Below the pieces are notes generated by a model. That model saw only the letters and a list, made by a program, of their open reading frames with translations, did no database searches and was not told the DNA's origin. DNA of 64,000 bases from Candidatus Pacearchaeota archaeon (GTDB taxonomy: Archaea; Nanoarchaeota; Nanoarchaeia; Pacearchaeales; GW2011-AR1), in the NCBI GenBank assembly GCA_023228245.1, contig JALOBN010000008.1, positions 1 to 64,000 on the forward strand. Direction: 5' to 3'. This document shows positions 48,698-56,665 of the stretch, one piece after another (the stretch's first letter is position 1; every line of letters begins with the position of its first letter). The translations under genes were made by a program, and so were the position numbers.

Positions 48698-48825
48698 GTG
48701 TAGTTATATTCGATCTTCCTGAATATAAATATCAGGATATGATATATCAAGGTGATCGGGAAACATGCACTCAATTGCTGGAGGCAATTAGAACATTGAT
48801 GAATGGATGGGAGGGCAGGGAATGA
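48685..48825 (+). CDS. Tiny hypothetical protein
   Basis: 46 aa (MPEISVVIFDLPEY...), beta then helix. 13-nt overlap with the preceding gene and ATGA with the next. Confidence 0.45.
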   Translation: MPEISVVIFDLPEYKYQDMIYQGDRETCTQLLEAIRTLMNGWEGRE

Positions 48826-49178
48826 AAGACATGCTTGCCCGGCTTGAGAAGGCCGATCCAGAGACATACCAACGGATTACTGAATTCCACTGGTTAGATG
48901 ACATCATGAGCCGGCATGAATATGAATGCGATGAGTGGGGGCATCGCGCCACCCTAAGCATGCCGGATTTCTACGAGGATGCGATCTTACAGGCGGTGTT
49001 GCAAGAGGCAATAACAAGCCGCGGATGGCTCTTAGAGCAGTCCACATACACCGTTAAACCATCGGCTAAAATCTGGAAGACGGCCGACCCGATATGGAAG
49101 ACCTATAGGGGCGTCGGTGATTCGCCTGTAGCGGCATTGCTCGCGGCTTACCTATCAGCTATCGAGGAGCAAGCATGA
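48822..49178 (+). CDS. Hypothetical protein
   Basis: 118 aa from ATG 48822. 'LLEQSTYTVKPSAKIWKTADP...VGDSPVAALLAAYLSAIEE' resembles a short domain common in phage genomes. ATGA overlaps on both sides. Confidence 0.55.
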   Translation: MKDMLARLEKADPETYQRITEFHWLDDIMSRHEYECDEWGHRATLSMPDFYEDAILQAVLQEAITSRGWLLEQSTYTVKPSAKIWKTADPIWKTYRGVGDSPVAALLAAYLSAIEEQA

Positions 49179-49396
49179 GCGACATGCAAGAAATCCTAGA
49201 TAGGATGCGACAAGACGCACGCGATCTGTCATACTATTGCTTCGATTCGCGAGATATATCAGAATGCATATATTATTTTGCGAAGGAAGGTTATTCGGCA
49301 GAGGATATTAATATAAAAGTTAAAGAATTGCTTAAGGGATGCAGACATTCCGGCGATCTGTGGAATTGGATGTATCATAATGGGGTGCAAGCATGA
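49175..49396 (+). CDS. Small hypothetical protein
   Basis: 73 aa; helical with Asp/Tyr, WMYHNG near the end. ATGA overlaps on both sides. Confidence 0.5.
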   Translation: MSDMQEILDRMRQDARDLSYYCFDSRDISECIYYFAKEGYSAEDINIKVKELLKGCRHSGDLWNWMYHNGVQA

Positions 49397-49536
49397 GCAA
49401 GCAGCGTGGCCCCAAAGGTCGCAGACAATCCGACATCGTGGAAGATGAGATGTACAGGCAGCTACTCACAGAAGAGCGAGCGAATGATGCCACGCTGCCG
49501 AGCTGTATGGATCAGCCGAGCGGTGATTGGCAATGA
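49393..49536 (+). CDS. Tiny hypothetical protein
   Basis: 47 aa (MSKQRGPKGRRQSD...). Basic start, acidic middle. Last gene of the operon, before the hairpin at 49552. Confidence 0.45.
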   Translation: MSKQRGPKGRRQSDIVEDEMYRQLLTEERANDATLPSCMDQPSGDWQ

Positions 49537-49551
49537 GCATCTGTCTGTTAC

Positions 49552-49573
49552 GAGGGCTTTTTGGGGAGCCCTC
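49552..49573 (+). terminator. Convergent terminator hairpin
   Basis: GAGGGCT (49552-49558) pairs with AGCCCTC (49567-49573), loop includes TTTT and GGGG. Sits between the plus-strand operon end and the stop of the minus-strand gene at 49576. Confidence 0.6.
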
Positions 49574-49575
49574 TA

Positions 49576-50292
49576 TCAAGCAAATGTAACTACTTTTACG
49601 CCTTCATGCTCCAAGTAATCCAGAGAATCCTTATCAAGTTCTGTATATGTTGTTATTACCATGCGCATAGGTATTATCACAGATCTATTCGGCAACGTCC
49701 TTCTAAGAAGGCTATTATACGTCTTGAGTTGTCGCAAAACATCGCCAATGCTATTAAGTTCCGGTTTAGCTTCAATCAGCGTGTCTGCTTGCAATTCAAA
49801 TTGCCCCTTTACATACGGCTTACTATACCCCAAATCAACGCAAACGTCGCCGCTATAGAGCGATCTGATAATAGCATCTGCATAACCTATTATAAAATTT
49901 CCACTTCGAGCGATCACTTCCGTTTCATAGGAATGCTTCACCGAAATGTTTTCAAGAGTTGGTTTGGCTTCGATTTGTCGAATGGTCTTAGTGCAGATCG
50001 ATTGACATGAGCAACCATAAAAATTGCACCGGTTATCATATCCGATGGTTGGAATCTCCCGATTATAGCCATCGGACCACCCGGAATATATCGTCATTGT
50101 CTTATCAGATCGCTCGCATACGGTATATTTCTCGTTTAGGTACAATTGCCTTTTACGATCATTATACACAACTGTATCGATGTCAATGGCATCTAACACT
50201 CGCTTTATTCCATCTTCGGATAGTGTTTTTATCATCAATTTATCATGTTTAGGTGATCCGGCTTTAAAGAATTCCTCATGAAACTTACTCAT
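49576..50292 (-). CDS. PD-(D/E)XK-like nuclease
   Basis: 238 aa from ATG 50292. The motif E-x-K lies in LQADTLIEAKPELNSIGDVLRQLKTYNS, a strand-helix usual in this nuclease superfamily (E-A-K-P-E, Q-x-x-x-Y). A Cys set (NRCNFYGCSCQSIC) could hold a metal or Fe-S cluster as in Cas4/AddB. Candidate partner exonuclease for RecT. Confidence 0.65.
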   Translation of the reverse strand: MSKFHEEFFKAGSPKHDKLMIKTLSEDGIKRVLDAIDIDTVVYNDRKRQLYLNEKYTVCERSDKTMTIYSGWSDGYNREIPTIGYDNRCNFYGCSCQSICTKTIRQIEAKPTLENISVKHSYETEVIARSGNFIIGYADAIIRSLYSGDVCVDLGYSKPYVKGQFELQADTLIEAKPELNSIGDVLRQLKTYNSLLRRTLPNRSVIIPMRMVITTYTELDKDSLDYLEHEGVKVVTFA

Positions 50293-50401
50293 CGTCATCA
50301 CCCGCAAGCTCCATTATGAAATCATGCCAGGACTTCCCGTCCTTCTTTTTCATAAGGCGTTCCATTTCTTCATCCTCGAAGGTTATTCGTATGTGTTTCA
50401 T
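50285..50401 (-). CDS. Tiny ribbon-helix-helix protein
   Basis: 38 aa. KHIRITFEDEEMERLM then SWHDFIMELAG: strand and two helices of the RHH type. Overlaps the nuclease start by 8 nt. Confidence 0.55.
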   Translation of the reverse strand: MKHIRITFEDEEMERLMKKKDGKSWHDFIMELAGDDDE

Positions 50402-50439
50402 CAATCAATGATTGACTTAATCACATAAATAGCGTTCGG

Positions 50440-52776
50440 TCACGTCTTAAAGATCGCCTGCTTATCTATATAAGTCCTGAAATGCTCTTTTCTTAAAGCA
50501 TCCTGTTTATCGACTTCTTCTTTGGTGAGGACATGAGGACATGAATGGGACACTGAATGGGACAATATATTAGTATCTATATCACTATCTATCTCTTCAT
50601 TTTTCTTATTATCTATCTTACTGTCCTCACTGTCCTCATGATTTTTGCCCTTTTCTACAAAGAAATTTTCTTTGTCTTTCTCCCTACAATCTCTCTTATT
50701 CTCATGGGACGGCGGGGTTTTGGGGACATTTGCCCCCCCGTTATCGGTTTTGCTGTCCTCATCATGTCCTTTGCCCGTGTAAATCTCCAGTGCTTCTTTA
50801 GAAATCAACCACCCATAAACACGGCTCTTATTCAACCGATATCGATATTTGCGCCTACCCTCATCCAGAACCAAGTAATCCGACTGGGCCAATGCGTCTG
50901 TAAGACTCGCCTCTGTCGGGATCTGAGTAAATACGCCGATCCGTTTTAAGGCAAACAAAGTTGCTTTTGGCTCCAGGAAAATGCCCTTTCCGGCTATCTC
51001 TTTGCCTATAATCTCGCGATTGAATGAGTCCACAACTTCACTTGATTGAATCAATCCTGGTTGTGTAGCGAGCAGAGCAGCCACGCCAGACATGAGTTTT
51101 GCGACCTCAGTTTCCTCGCTCACCATCGCGCCTTGCTCCTCTGCACACCTGTCTAGCTCAGATAGAAACCGCTTAGACCTGGTCTCAAAGACATCTGCGA
51201 AAGGAGAGGCTAACAGTGCTGCCCATGTCGCCCTAAGCAGCGTGTAGATGGTCGCCAAGCGGCCTGAATTGACATAGTTCTTCTCATTGAACTCATCTGT
51301 CTTGGCAGTCCTATTCTCTTCGAAGCCTTCCAGGTTAAGCTCTGTGGCCGCGAGATGCCTTAACCAGTGATAACCGATCACTGGCAAATCCTTGATGTGC
51401 TTGGCCACATAATCGACCTCTGCTTTGCTCTTTGGCTCGGACCATTTCAGGTTGAAGATTCTCGCAGAGGTACTTGCCTCATCGGGTTTGATCTCGCCTG
51501 TCACTATCGGCGTGCAACAGAACGCCTTGCTGTCCCTGATCCCGCCGTCTTTCTTGCCACGAACCTTGTCTTTTCCTTCGATCACGCTATGGATAGTAGC
51601 GATATATTGTTGAGCATCGCGAGGATCTACACTTTTGACATTATCGATAATATGAGGCAGAATGCCAGCGCCGCCCAAAACCTCGGACTGCCCAACGCCC
51701 GTAGAACTATTTCTACCAAACTTAAGAAGATTGATGTCATCGTTATAACCTTCCCCATATATGCCCATAGCCTTCTTAGCTATCGATGTCTTGAGGCTTC
51801 CAGACCTGCCCCAAACACCCACTCCAAACCGATCATTGGAAAAACATCTGGCATATATCGGCGCGCCAAATATCGCAGTAACCAAGATCGGTGTTGGTCC
51901 TGGGATGTCTAGCAGCTTGCCCAGGCAGTCTTTGGCATTCTGCAAGTTGCCATCATGGACTTGAGCCGGTATCATATCGAGCAGCTTAAATTCTATGTCA
52001 TCTGCAAGATCCACGCCGGGAACCATCGGCTTACCATCTACCCAGGCCGGTGCTGTGAGCCGCCTTCTTTTTATAGTGTTCCTTGTTATCTTTTGAATCG
52101 TATCAAAAGTTAGCTCACCTAATCGATTTGCAGCGCCAAAAGCATTAGTGAGCATCGCCTTAAGTTTTCGCGAATCGGGACAATCCCCCGCGGCCATCAC
52201 GAACCGGACATGTCTCTTATCTGCCGATCCTGCTCCCTCAAAGACAAATTCCGTCTCATCCTCTGCGATTGTCTCAGTGTGAATGTAAACGGCACAATCT
52301 GACACCCATTCAAGCACCTTGGCCGTCTCACCGCTTTTTTTTTCGACCATCTTAACTTTCTTGATCGCGCCATCTTCGTCTATGCCTATGCTGCCCGGAT
52401 CATCGGACAGATAGACTCTAACCGCGGTGGGCTGATCACCGGGCGGCACAATTGGCCTTTCGTAGTAAGTACATTTGACATTTGTGCATCCATTCAAGAA
52501 GCTTGCCGACCCCATCAGTTCTTTGCAGGATAGCTCTATTTCGCTGTTATAGGCCGCTTTGACATGCAGACCTATCTCCTCTATATCCAAATCCTCTAAA
52601 CTGTCCGTGTGGTCAAATAAACGGCTTATGTGCATGGCCGCGACAGATTCATCTGCACCGCAAAACTTGAACCACTTTCCCAGATTGATGCACCATGCAA
52701 GGCCATCTTCGGGCGTTGGACCGTGCTGCTTGGCGTGCTCGATGCAGGGAGGGATAACCTCTTTCGAGAAGGTCAT
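50440..52776 (-). CDS. DUF927-type replicative helicase/primase-like ATPase
   Basis: 778 aa. N-terminal part with 'SFLNGCTNVKCTYY' (Cys pair); ATPase domain in the middle with Walker A GRSGSLKTS, LLKFGRNSSTGVGQ, 'GGAGILPHIIDNV' (Walker B region), 'TPIVTGE' sensor: the DUF927 helicase order, common in phages and archaeal viruses. C-terminal winged-helix-like region followed by a charged, low-complexity linker (residues about 685-750). Likely the viral replicative helicase; the N-terminal region may be a degraded primase. Confidence 0.75.
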   Translation of the reverse strand: MTFSKEVIPPCIEHAKQHGPTPEDGLAWCINLGKWFKFCGADESVAAMHISRLFDHTDSLEDLDIEEIGLHVKAAYNSEIELSCKELMGSASFLNGCTNVKCTYYERPIVPPGDQPTAVRVYLSDDPGSIGIDEDGAIKKVKMVEKKSGETAKVLEWVSDCAVYIHTETIAEDETEFVFEGAGSADKRHVRFVMAAGDCPDSRKLKAMLTNAFGAANRLGELTFDTIQKITRNTIKRRRLTAPAWVDGKPMVPGVDLADDIEFKLLDMIPAQVHDGNLQNAKDCLGKLLDIPGPTPILVTAIFGAPIYARCFSNDRFGVGVWGRSGSLKTSIAKKAMGIYGEGYNDDINLLKFGRNSSTGVGQSEVLGGAGILPHIIDNVKSVDPRDAQQYIATIHSVIEGKDKVRGKKDGGIRDSKAFCCTPIVTGEIKPDEASTSARIFNLKWSEPKSKAEVDYVAKHIKDLPVIGYHWLRHLAATELNLEGFEENRTAKTDEFNEKNYVNSGRLATIYTLLRATWAALLASPFADVFETRSKRFLSELDRCAEEQGAMVSEETEVAKLMSGVAALLATQPGLIQSSEVVDSFNREIIGKEIAGKGIFLEPKATLFALKRIGVFTQIPTEASLTDALAQSDYLVLDEGRRKYRYRLNKSRVYGWLISKEALEIYTGKGHDEDSKTDNGGANVPKTPPSHENKRDCREKDKENFFVEKGKNHEDSEDSKIDNKKNEEIDSDIDTNILSHSVSHSCPHVLTKEEVDKQDALRKEHFRTYIDKQAIFKT

Positions 52777-53057
52777 TTGATCACCTGCTTGAGCTTTTCG
52801 TATGCGGCGTTCACTTGTTGCATGGTCCGCGTATCGCCGCCTTTGTCCGGGTGATGCTGGTTCGCAAGAGCCCTATAACCTGCCTGAATGATGCGTTCCA
52901 TCATAGGCATTTTCGCATCCAGATAGGCCACGCGGCGCTCCTTTTCACCCCTAAACATCTTCAGATTGGCTTCGTTGGAGGTGATCATATACTCGATATA
53001 ATCATCAGGGACATCCGAAAGCTCCCATCCATTGTACTTTCCAAACGAGAGCTTCAT
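52773..53057 (-). CDS. ExoX-C/DUF3820-like plus J-domain protein
   Basis: 94 aa from ATG 53057. First part 'KLSFGKYNGWELSDVPDDYIEYM' is the quorum 'GKYxG-x-x-x-x-DVPxDYxxW' motif of DUF3820/ExoX C-terminus. Second part is a J domain: helix AGYRALANQ, catalytic tripeptide HPD in HHPDKGGD, helix NAAYEKLKQV. Presumably recruits host Hsp70 to the replication complex. ATGA overlap with the helicase. Confidence 0.75.
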   Translation of the reverse strand: MKLSFGKYNGWELSDVPDDYIEYMITSNEANLKMFRGEKERRVAYLDAKMPMMERIIQAGYRALANQHHPDKGGDTRTMQQVNAAYEKLKQVIK

Positions 53058-53293
53058 CAGGCCCACCCCCACATTTTCATGTAGTAACGATACTTGATAC
53101 CCGGCCCCCAAATAATGTAAGTCCGATGAAACGCCTTCGCCTTGCCCCGTTTTTTGATTATGTTCTTGGCTTTCAGAGTTTGGACTAACCGCTGGTCCAA
53201 TTGCATCTCTGAAGCGGTCATATTGTGGCTATCTAACTCATGGAGGCGGGATGCTTCTAACAGCTCATGGAATTCCTTAGAACGAATTCTCAT
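53057..53293 (-). CDS. Small DNA-binding-like protein
   Basis: 78 aa; helical with 'QLDQRLVQTLKAKNIIKKRGKAKAF', a wing-like end rich in Tyr/Trp (IIWGPGIKYRYYM). Shares one base with the next start (TGATG). Confidence 0.5.
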   Translation of the reverse strand: MRIRSKEFHELLEASRLHELDSHNMTASEMQLDQRLVQTLKAKNIIKKRGKAKAFHRTYIIWGPGIKYRYYMKMWGWA

Positions 53294-53511
53294 GCTATAG
53301 CCGCCTTTATCCGGTGTCTGCCGTCTGCCTCCAATCGCGACTCATAATTAAGCTGAGTTGCCGCTTTTAGGAAAGCATCCGGGCGTATCGGCACGCCTGC
53401 CCATCTTGATACTCTGCTCGCATAATCTTCACAAGACCTTGGCGCATAGTGTTTTGCCGGTCTAGCGAAGTATCTAAGCCATTTCCTGGCTAAATCGATC
53501 TCATCTTGCAT
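53290..53511 (-). CDS. Small protein, first gene of helicase operon
   Basis: 73 aa. Helical (LARKWLRYFARPAKHYAPRS...). Similar 'LARRWLRYFA' openings occur in primase-associated phage proteins. Strong GGAGCG SD. Reading starts after the repeat region at 53552-53584. Confidence 0.5.
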   Translation of the reverse strand: MQDEIDLARKWLRYFARPAKHYAPRSCEDYASRVSRWAGVPIRPDAFLKAATQLNYESRLEADGRHRIKAAIA

Positions 53512-53551
53512 GTTTCGCTCCTTGGTTGGTAATGTTTATATTAGCGGATAA

Positions 53552-53584
53552 ATGTATATCTTTGGTTACCAATGTACATCTTTG
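53552..53584. repeat. Iteron-like direct repeats upstream of the replication operon
   Basis: ATGTATATCTTTG (53552-53564) and ATGTACATCTTTG (53572-53584) repeat with a 20-bp period, 12 of 13 bases alike. A weaker third copy starts near 53523. They sit 40 bp before the helicase operon start, so they may be an operator or part of a replication origin. Confidence 0.55.
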
Positions 53585-53619
53585 TACGTCCTATAGATTC
53601 GACCTAATCTATTGTCTCT

Positions 53620-53766
53620 CTATATCACCTTCGGCCTGCCCCGCTTATGCGTTTTCTTCAGCCTGAACATGGATGGCTTAAACCTGCATGTATCGCTATC
53701 CGCAATGCCAGCATATTCAGATCGGCATCGGTTGATCCAGCGACAAGAACCACATTGATCTTTCAT
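53620..53766 (-). CDS. Tiny Cys-rich basic protein
   Basis: 48 aa. Cys at C-x2-C ... C ... C, then Lys/Arg-rich end (RLKKTHKRGRPKV) typical of DNA or RNA contact. ATGA overlap with the upstream gene. Confidence 0.5.
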   Translation of the reverse strand: MKDQCGSCRWINRCRSEYAGIADSDTCRFKPSMFRLKKTHKRGRPKVI

Positions 53767-53930
53767 GCCCGATCCATCCTTTCAATCGCCTCAATGATCG
53801 CCGACTCCGCCGTCTTGCCCTGACCACATACTTTTCCGGCCAATTCGCATACAAACGTGTCAATTACTGGCACATAATCAAGCGTCATGTGCCACTTCTC
53901 TTGTTTTATGCGGGAAAGCAGCTCATTCAT
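53763..53930 (-). CDS. Small hypothetical protein
   Basis: 55 aa (MNELLSRIKQEKW...); helical, ends AIIEAIERMDRA. ATGA overlaps on both sides. Confidence 0.5.
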   Translation of the reverse strand: MNELLSRIKQEKWHMTLDYVPVIDTFVCELAGKVCGQGKTAESAIIEAIERMDRA

Positions 53931-54130
53931 TGCCAGACCCCATTATCCAGTATCACCGGTGCTTGCATCGGCCATTCACCATTATGCTTGACAATGTAAT
54001 CAGTCAGCAATTCACCATCTTCTAGCAAATCCTGGATAGGTTTCTCAGCATATGCAATGTTAGCTTTCTTCCATTCGGCCATCTGTCTATGGCAGTTTGG
54101 ACAGTTGGCTGTTGTATAGATAATCAGCAT
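53927..54130 (-). CDS. Glutaredoxin-like protein
   Basis: 67 aa. LIIYTTANCPNCHRQMAEW holds the CPNC redox motif; 'MQAPVILDNGVW' matches the cis-Pro (TxP-like) strand. A compact thioredoxin-fold glutaredoxin, as carried by many phages to supply ribonucleotide reductase, though no reductase is seen here. Confidence 0.75.
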   Translation of the reverse strand: MLIIYTTANCPNCHRQMAEWKKANIAYAEKPIQDLLEDGELLTDYIVKHNGEWPMQAPVILDNGVWQ

Positions 54131-54294
54131 TTTTCAACCGCCTTTGACGCCAAAAGCATTGTCAGTAAGACTAATATTCCTTCAGTTAAAAATATCAGAT
54201 TTTGCATGTCAGTGTGTTGATTTTCTGCGTATGAATGCGCATACATAAACACGACACCTATAAAGACGCCAATCGTAGCAACGGCGCGCGTCAT
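54124..54294 (-). CDS. Small membrane protein
   Basis: 56 aa with two hydrophobic segments (VATIGVFIGVVFMYA; IFLTEGILVLLTMLLA). 7-nt overlap with the glutaredoxin start. Confidence 0.5.
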   Translation of the reverse strand: MTRAVATIGVFIGVVFMYAHSYAENQHTDMQNLIFLTEGILVLLTMLLASKAVEKC

Positions 54295-54359
54295 TCAGTA
54301 TCATCTCCTCGCTTATAGCCCCAAATCGCCATCAGAACATCCACAGATTCTTCGCTCAT
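54291..54359 (-). CDS. Tiny protein
   Basis: 22 aa (MSEESVDVLMAIWG...). ATGA overlaps at both ends are the sole support. Confidence 0.35.
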   Translation of the reverse strand: MSEESVDVLMAIWGYKRGDDTE

Positions 54360-54589
54360 TGCTCATCCCTCAATATTTTTAATTCGCTATCGCAGATATT
54401 AATTCCATCCTGGTAGTCATCCCTCGCCTCGACATAACAGGCCTTTTGCGCTTCCAGCATGGCGATCCTCTCATATGCCGGAATGAGTCGCGTTGTCGGC
54501 CTGGTCGGCCGGTCCCTCTTGGAATGGATTGGATGGGTCGCCAGGACCATCTCATGTCTTCGTATTGCATCGACGTCAAAATCGTTCAT
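54356..54589 (-). CDS. Small helical protein
   Basis: 77 aa. His/Arg-rich N-terminus, then helix YERIAMLEAQKACYVEARDDY. ATGA overlaps at both ends. Confidence 0.5.
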   Translation of the reverse strand: MNDFDVDAIRRHEMVLATHPIHSKRDRPTRPTTRLIPAYERIAMLEAQKACYVEARDDYQDGINICDSELKILRDEQ

Positions 54590-54759
54590 TTCATCACCCG
54601 ATAAATCCTATCCGGCCCCTTCACGATCTCACCCAACTGAACCAATTTTGTTAGCGCCTTGCTGGTCTGGCTTTGTGCCCTGCCGATGGTGGTATGAATC
54701 TCATGCAACCCCATTGGGCCACGTGTTCTGAGAACATCCAAAATTTCTTGTTGGCTCAT
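54586..54759 (-). CDS. Winged-helix DNA-binding protein
   Basis: 57 aa from ATG 54759. 'QEILDVLRTRGPMGLHEIHT', 'TSKALTKLVQLGEIVKG' is a bare winged helix. ATGA overlap with the similar domain upstream. Confidence 0.6.
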   Translation of the reverse strand: MSQQEILDVLRTRGPMGLHEIHTTIGRAQSQTSKALTKLVQLGEIVKGPDRIYRVMK

Positions 54760-55058
54760 AATATCACTCGATACTTCTCGCCGCCAAAATAGCATCTCTC
54801 TATGGCCGATCGCGCTTGCAGGGCAGTCAGATGCCTCATGACGGGCCCTCTTTCTTGGTGTAGGCACAATTCTATGTCGAACACCGAGCACGGGCCGTGC
54901 TGCTCGATATACGCAAGAATCTCCTGCCGATCCTTGCACCTGTAAGCTGTGTATTGGTTACACTGGCTATCTGTCGCATACCGATCTCTCGGAAACGCAC
55001 ATGCCGGCACATACAGGCCATTGAAGTGCCCGGCCTCGCCGACTGCCTTGAACCTCAT
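54756..55058 (-). CDS. Cys-containing winged-helix protein
   Basis: 100 aa from ATG 55058. N-terminal small domain with Cys (VPACAFPRD, CNQYTAYRC), C-terminal winged helix (EILAYIEQHGPCSVFDIEL, VMRHLTALQARSAIERC) related in form to the next gene. Confidence 0.55.
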   Translation of the reverse strand: MRFKAVGEAGHFNGLYVPACAFPRDRYATDSQCNQYTAYRCKDRQEILAYIEQHGPCSVFDIELCLHQERGPVMRHLTALQARSAIERCYFGGEKYRVIL

Positions 55059-55144
55059 GATTCCCTCTGTGATGTTGCCAGCAGCCATATGTAAAACGGC
55101 CCCAGAAACAGCAGCAACAGACCTAAAATCAATATGGCACTCAT
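55055..55144 (-). CDS. Tiny membrane protein
   Basis: 29 aa: AILILGLLLLFLGPFYIWLL spans the membrane. ATGA overlaps on both sides. Confidence 0.45.
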   Translation of the reverse strand: MSAILILGLLLLFLGPFYIWLLATSQRES

Positions 55145-55377
55145 GCTTGACACCTGATTACATGCCAGGTAGTCCCATTCAGCCCAACCACGCCGGTCTG
55201 GGTCACATTATACCCATGCATGGCAAGCAAAAAGGCGGATTCCTCATCAGTCAGGTTATCGCCCGGCAACTCGATCTCCATGATATGTGAGCCGGTGCCG
55301 TTGGCGCTACCGGATTCTTCAAGGCAGATCGCCCTGGCAAGTGAAATGCAGAAAAATGCAATTGCTAAGATTCGCAT
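55141..55377 (-). CDS. Secreted small protein
   Basis: 78 aa from ATG 55377. Signal peptide (RILAIAFFCISLARA), then an acidic domain with possible glycosylation sequons (NGT, NLT, NVT) and two Cys. Possibly exported or surface-anchored. Confidence 0.55.
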   Translation of the reverse strand: MRILAIAFFCISLARAICLEESGSANGTGSHIMEIELPGDNLTDEESAFLLAMHGYNVTQTGVVGLNGTTWHVIRCQA

Positions 55378-55440
55378 ATCCCCTCCACATGCTAACACGC
55401 CGCACGGAAGGCTTTTATAGACAAATGACGACTATATGTA

Positions 55441-55545
55441 CTAGGGGTGGCCGGTTCATGTGCCGGCTGCCTAGCATGTGCCTTCGGGCGCATGTTCTCC
55501 TTGGTTCGGGCCGGGCCTGGTAAGCCGCTATTTTTGGCCCGAACC
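55441..55545 (+). ncRNA. Candidate structured RNA of three stem-loops
   Basis: Three consecutive hairpins on the plus strand, opposite to all genes for 8 kb around. Hairpin 1: CTAGG/CCTAG (55441-55445/55470-55474) enclosing GCCGG/CCGGC. Hairpin 2: CATGTGCC-TTCG-GGCGCATG (55475-55494), a stable C(UUCG)G tetraloop that exists only on this strand. Hairpin 3: GGTTCGGGCC/GGCCCGAACC (55503-55512/55536-55545), 10 perfect pairs with an inner GGC/GCC. A TATA box (ttttatag, 55413-55420) lies 25 nt ahead of the first stem. No ORF. Function unknown. Confidence 0.65.
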
Positions 55546-55585
55546 TAATCTTAATTACTATACATTTGGTAAGGTAATCAGTTAT

Positions 55586-55744
55586 TTATACTTTGGGATT
55601 GATATTATCTCGATCATTCATTATAATGATCGCTCTTGTCACAATTTCCCCCCTTGTGACATGATTCTTTGCCGCCAAATGGTCAATCATCGCGTCGGTT
55701 TCCGGCGCGAGCTGGAAGCAATATGCCTTCTTTCCTAATCCCAT
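55586..55744 (-). CDS. Ribbon-helix-helix protein
   Basis: 52 aa from ATG 55744 with GGAGG 8 nt ahead (an ATG at 55789 is less likely). 'KKAYCFQLAPETDAMIDHLA', 'TRGEIVTRAIIIMND' fits CopG/RHH. Confidence 0.6.
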   Translation of the reverse strand: MGLGKKAYCFQLAPETDAMIDHLAAKNHVTRGEIVTRAIIIMNDRDNINPKV

Positions 55745-55837
55745 CTCTTCCCTCCCTTGTCTGCGGCGGACAATGCTATTTATACTCATGTTCGCCAAAT
55801 ACAATCATTATATCAATCCTATATAACCTTTTCTCCC

Positions 55838-56575
55838 TCAAACCAGATGCAACAGCGCATAAATCCATATCATCCAGCCATCAATAAGCAGATCGTATTG
55901 CAAGTTAGGGCGCTGCTTACTGAAATAAAGTATAAAGATCCCAATCATGGCCGCGATAACTGGCGACAAAAAGGCAATCGGTACGTCGATGGCCGCCAGG
56001 ACCATTAGCGTTCGCGAAGATCCGAGGATAACGGGCAAGGTTCGGACCCCATTCATGGAGTCGCCGCAAATATCCCTCAGATCAGAGAATATTGTGCCGG
56101 CCATCATGAGCAAAAAGATCAGCATGTAGCCGCTGCCGGTCAGCCAGCCATAGCAGAAAGCGGTTGCAGTGGCGACAATCAGATTCTTGGCTAGAGGAAT
56201 GTCCTTTGGCCGGATACCGCAAATCCTTGTTGTATAGAGTGCTCCAGCGATACCTGGCGCGAGTACGGCATATATCGCGATAGGCCGCCAGACAGTCACT
56301 AACACGATTGCAGCGACGTAGGCAAAGGCAGCAAGCCGCTTAATAGGATACTTGGCAAGCATTGCTCTGTCAGGATCATTCAGCAAGTCCTCTCGCGAAC
56401 CTGACACCTTGTCAATCGCATAGACTGCCCATGTGACCAAGAAAACAAGCGCGCTTGCTATCGGATCATAAGGCAGGCCATATATCTTGCAGATGATCGC
56501 CGGGCCGAGGGAGGCGCTTAGGGCAATCCATATAGAAGATATAGACAATAGACGAAAGATATAGATTAAGGACAT
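55838..56575 (-). CDS. UbiA-family prenyltransferase
   Basis: 245 aa, eight or so hydrophobic segments. First Asp-rich motif region YAIDKVSGSREDLLNDPDR and second motif DLRDICGD match UbiA enzymes, which transfer isoprenoid chains to acceptors in membranes. In archaea the family includes the ether-lipid synthase for the second geranylgeranyl group. Leaderless with a TATA box 23-33 nt ahead (56598-56608). Substrate not deducible; could remodel host lipid or quinone-type cofactors. Confidence 0.85.
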   Translation of the reverse strand: MSLIYIFRLLSISSIWIALSASLGPAIICKIYGLPYDPIASALVFLVTWAVYAIDKVSGSREDLLNDPDRAMLAKYPIKRLAAFAYVAAIVLVTVWRPIAIYAVLAPGIAGALYTTRICGIRPKDIPLAKNLIVATATAFCYGWLTGSGYMLIFLLMMAGTIFSDLRDICGDSMNGVRTLPVILGSSRTLMVLAAIDVPIAFLSPVIAAMIGIFILYFSKQRPNLQYDLLIDGWMIWIYALLHLV

Positions 56576-56665
56576 AAAAATAGCACCGTGCCTGAAGTAT
56601 ATAGATTATAGGAAAAGATGGAAGGAATATTTATAAGTGAGCTGAAAAGGTGAAACTAAAAGAGT

